Shown: positions 4,799-5,541 of the stretch, piece by piece
How the letters are laid out: each line of letters opens with the position of its first letter
Numbering within the stretch: the stretch's first letter is position 1
Assembly: GCA_028705545.1 (NCBI GenBank)
Contig: JAQWDG010000053.1
Coordinates: 4,499 to 10,039 of the forward strand
Length of the DNA: 5,541 nt
From: Methanoregula sp.
GTDB taxonomy: Archaea; Halobacteriota; Methanomicrobia; Methanomicrobiales; Methanospirillaceae
Direction: 5' to 3'
Notes under the pieces: model-generated
Seen by the model: the letters and a program-made list of their open reading frames with translations, nothing else
What the model was told of the DNA's origin: nothing
The model's database searches: none
Program-made: the position numbers and the translations under genes

Positions 4799-5541
4799 AT
4801 GATATTTTATCCGCTCGCCATCTCCGCTGTTGCGGTTCTTGCTACCCTTGTCTATGCCTCGTACCTGGATATACGGGACCGCCGCGTACCATTTAAAACC
4901 TGGTATCCTATGCTTGTCATCGGCATATCGGCGGCAGTCGTCCTTTTTTACCAGCAGACCGGAAATTTCAGCCTGATCGTGGGATATCTCGCCCTGATCG
5001 CAAGCTTCTTTTTCGCCGATTATATCGATAACCGCGATCCGGAGACATCCTTTAACTTTGCGTATCTTGCAGTCGTTCTTGCCCTGCCCCTGCTCTCATG
5101 GTTTATCATACCCTATTTCTACGGTACAAAAACGATTGAATTCCAGCTGCTACCCTGGTATGCACTTTTTGCAGGGCTTATTTCCTATATCGCCTACCGG
5201 GAATACAAGAAAAAACCGGCCAAAAAACTCAAGGCCAAGCAGCTGAAAAAGGAGACCCTTGGGGAGGCCAATGTTGAAGCAGTACTGAGCCGCTGGTACT
5301 TTGTCCTGATCGTAATCATCCTTGCTATTGCCGCATTCTATATGATCGGGGGTGGCGACTGGGGCGTTTCAGGATTATATATCGCCCTTGCTGCGATCTT
5401 CTGCGGTGTCTTCTATGTGTTCGGGCAGATGCACCTGTTCGGCGGAGCAGATGCATGGGCCCTCATCTTTATCGCGTTCTGTCTCCCGACATTTCCGATC
5501 ACGCCGCTGCTGAACACACCGCCCCTCGGGTTCCTCTCGTT
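4799..5541 (+). CDS. A24-type prepilin/preflagellin aspartic peptidase (partial, cut by right edge)
   Basis: The frame is open from ATG 4799 to the window end, 247 residues with no stop. It is strongly hydrophobic, with about eight membrane segments (near 5-20, 35-51, 56-73, 86-104, 116-133, 165-183, 190-208, 219-236). The two catalytic aspartates of the GxGD membrane proteases are visible: Asp24 in YLDIRDRRVP and Asp218 in FGGADAWAL. In archaea this family (FlaK/PibD, EppA) removes class III signal peptides from archaellins and pilins at the cytoplasmic face. The aspartates are 194 residues apart, much further than in short FlaK proteins; the insert includes extra membrane helices and a Lys-rich cytoplasmic loop (134-151). 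This favours a larger EppA-like or uncharacterised A24 variant over typical FlaK. No substrate gene is visible in the window. It is divergent from the 203-residue gene across a 254-base spacer. Confidence 0.82.
   Translation, partial: MIFYPLAISAVAVLATLVYASYLDIRDRRVPFKTWYPMLVIGISAAVVLFYQQTGNFSLIVGYLALIASFFFADYIDNRDPETSFNFAYLAVVLALPLLSWFIIPYFYGTKTIEFQLLPWYALFAGLISYIAYREYKKKPAKKLKAKQLKKETLGEANVEAVLSRWYFVLIVIILAIAAFYMIGGGDWGVSGLYIALAAIFCGVFYVFGQMHLFGGADAWALIFIAFCLPTFPITPLLNTPPLGFLS

Noticed and set aside
5058..5246. 62-codon + strand open frame inside the A24 peptidase
   Set aside because: It is an out-of-frame shadow of the peptidase, whose own frame is open throughout and encodes membrane helices and both catalytic motifs.

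Overview
The window looks like chromosomal DNA of a methanogenic or related euryarchaeon, most likely of the order Methanomicrobiales (Methanoregula-like). This is a judgement from protein style, not from a search. The supporting signs are: AT-rich spacers with archaeal TATA-type promoters placed about 25 bases before likely transcript starts; short T-tract terminators; several genes without a ribosome binding site (leaderless or nearly so); and protein families typical of these archaea (MinD/ParA ATPase, roadblock-like protein, V4R protein, receiver-PAS regulator, archaeal A24 peptidase). No mobile element, CRISPR array, tRNA or rRNA is visible.

Left part, + strand (1-1550). The tail of an unidentified gene overlaps by ATGA a gene for a membrane-anchored protein with a roadblock/LC7-like cytoplasmic domain. 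After 80 bases follows a complete MinD-family ATPase with a deviant Walker A motif and a C-terminal amphipathic helix like the MinD membrane targeting sequence. It ends at a T8 tract.

Middle part, - strand (1583-3824). A receiver-PAS protein is encoded convergently to minD. A 340-base spacer follows, holding the regulator's promoter, two hairpins and the terminator of the next gene. That gene is a tandem V4R protein in which both modules keep the Cys/Glu/Cys/Cys spacing of the V4R zinc site.

Right part (3900-5541). A symmetrical hairpin terminator separates the V4R gene from another - strand gene, a soluble 203-residue protein with a possible PATAN/DUF4388-like N-terminus and a carboxypeptidase-regulatory-like beta-sandwich C-terminus. 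Its promoter lies inside a perfect 10-bp inverted repeat, a good candidate operator. Divergent from it, and cut by the right edge, is a multi-pass A24-type aspartic peptidase related to FlaK/EppA, which would process archaellin or pilin precursors.

Together the genes suggest (inference) a regulatory neighbourhood concerned with sensing and with spatial organisation of surface structures: a MinD-type positioning ATPase beside a membrane-anchored roadblock protein, an output-less response regulator, a probable ligand-binding V4R sensor and a prepilin-type peptidase. Most genes appear to have their own promoter and terminator, so this is a neighbourhood, not one operon.
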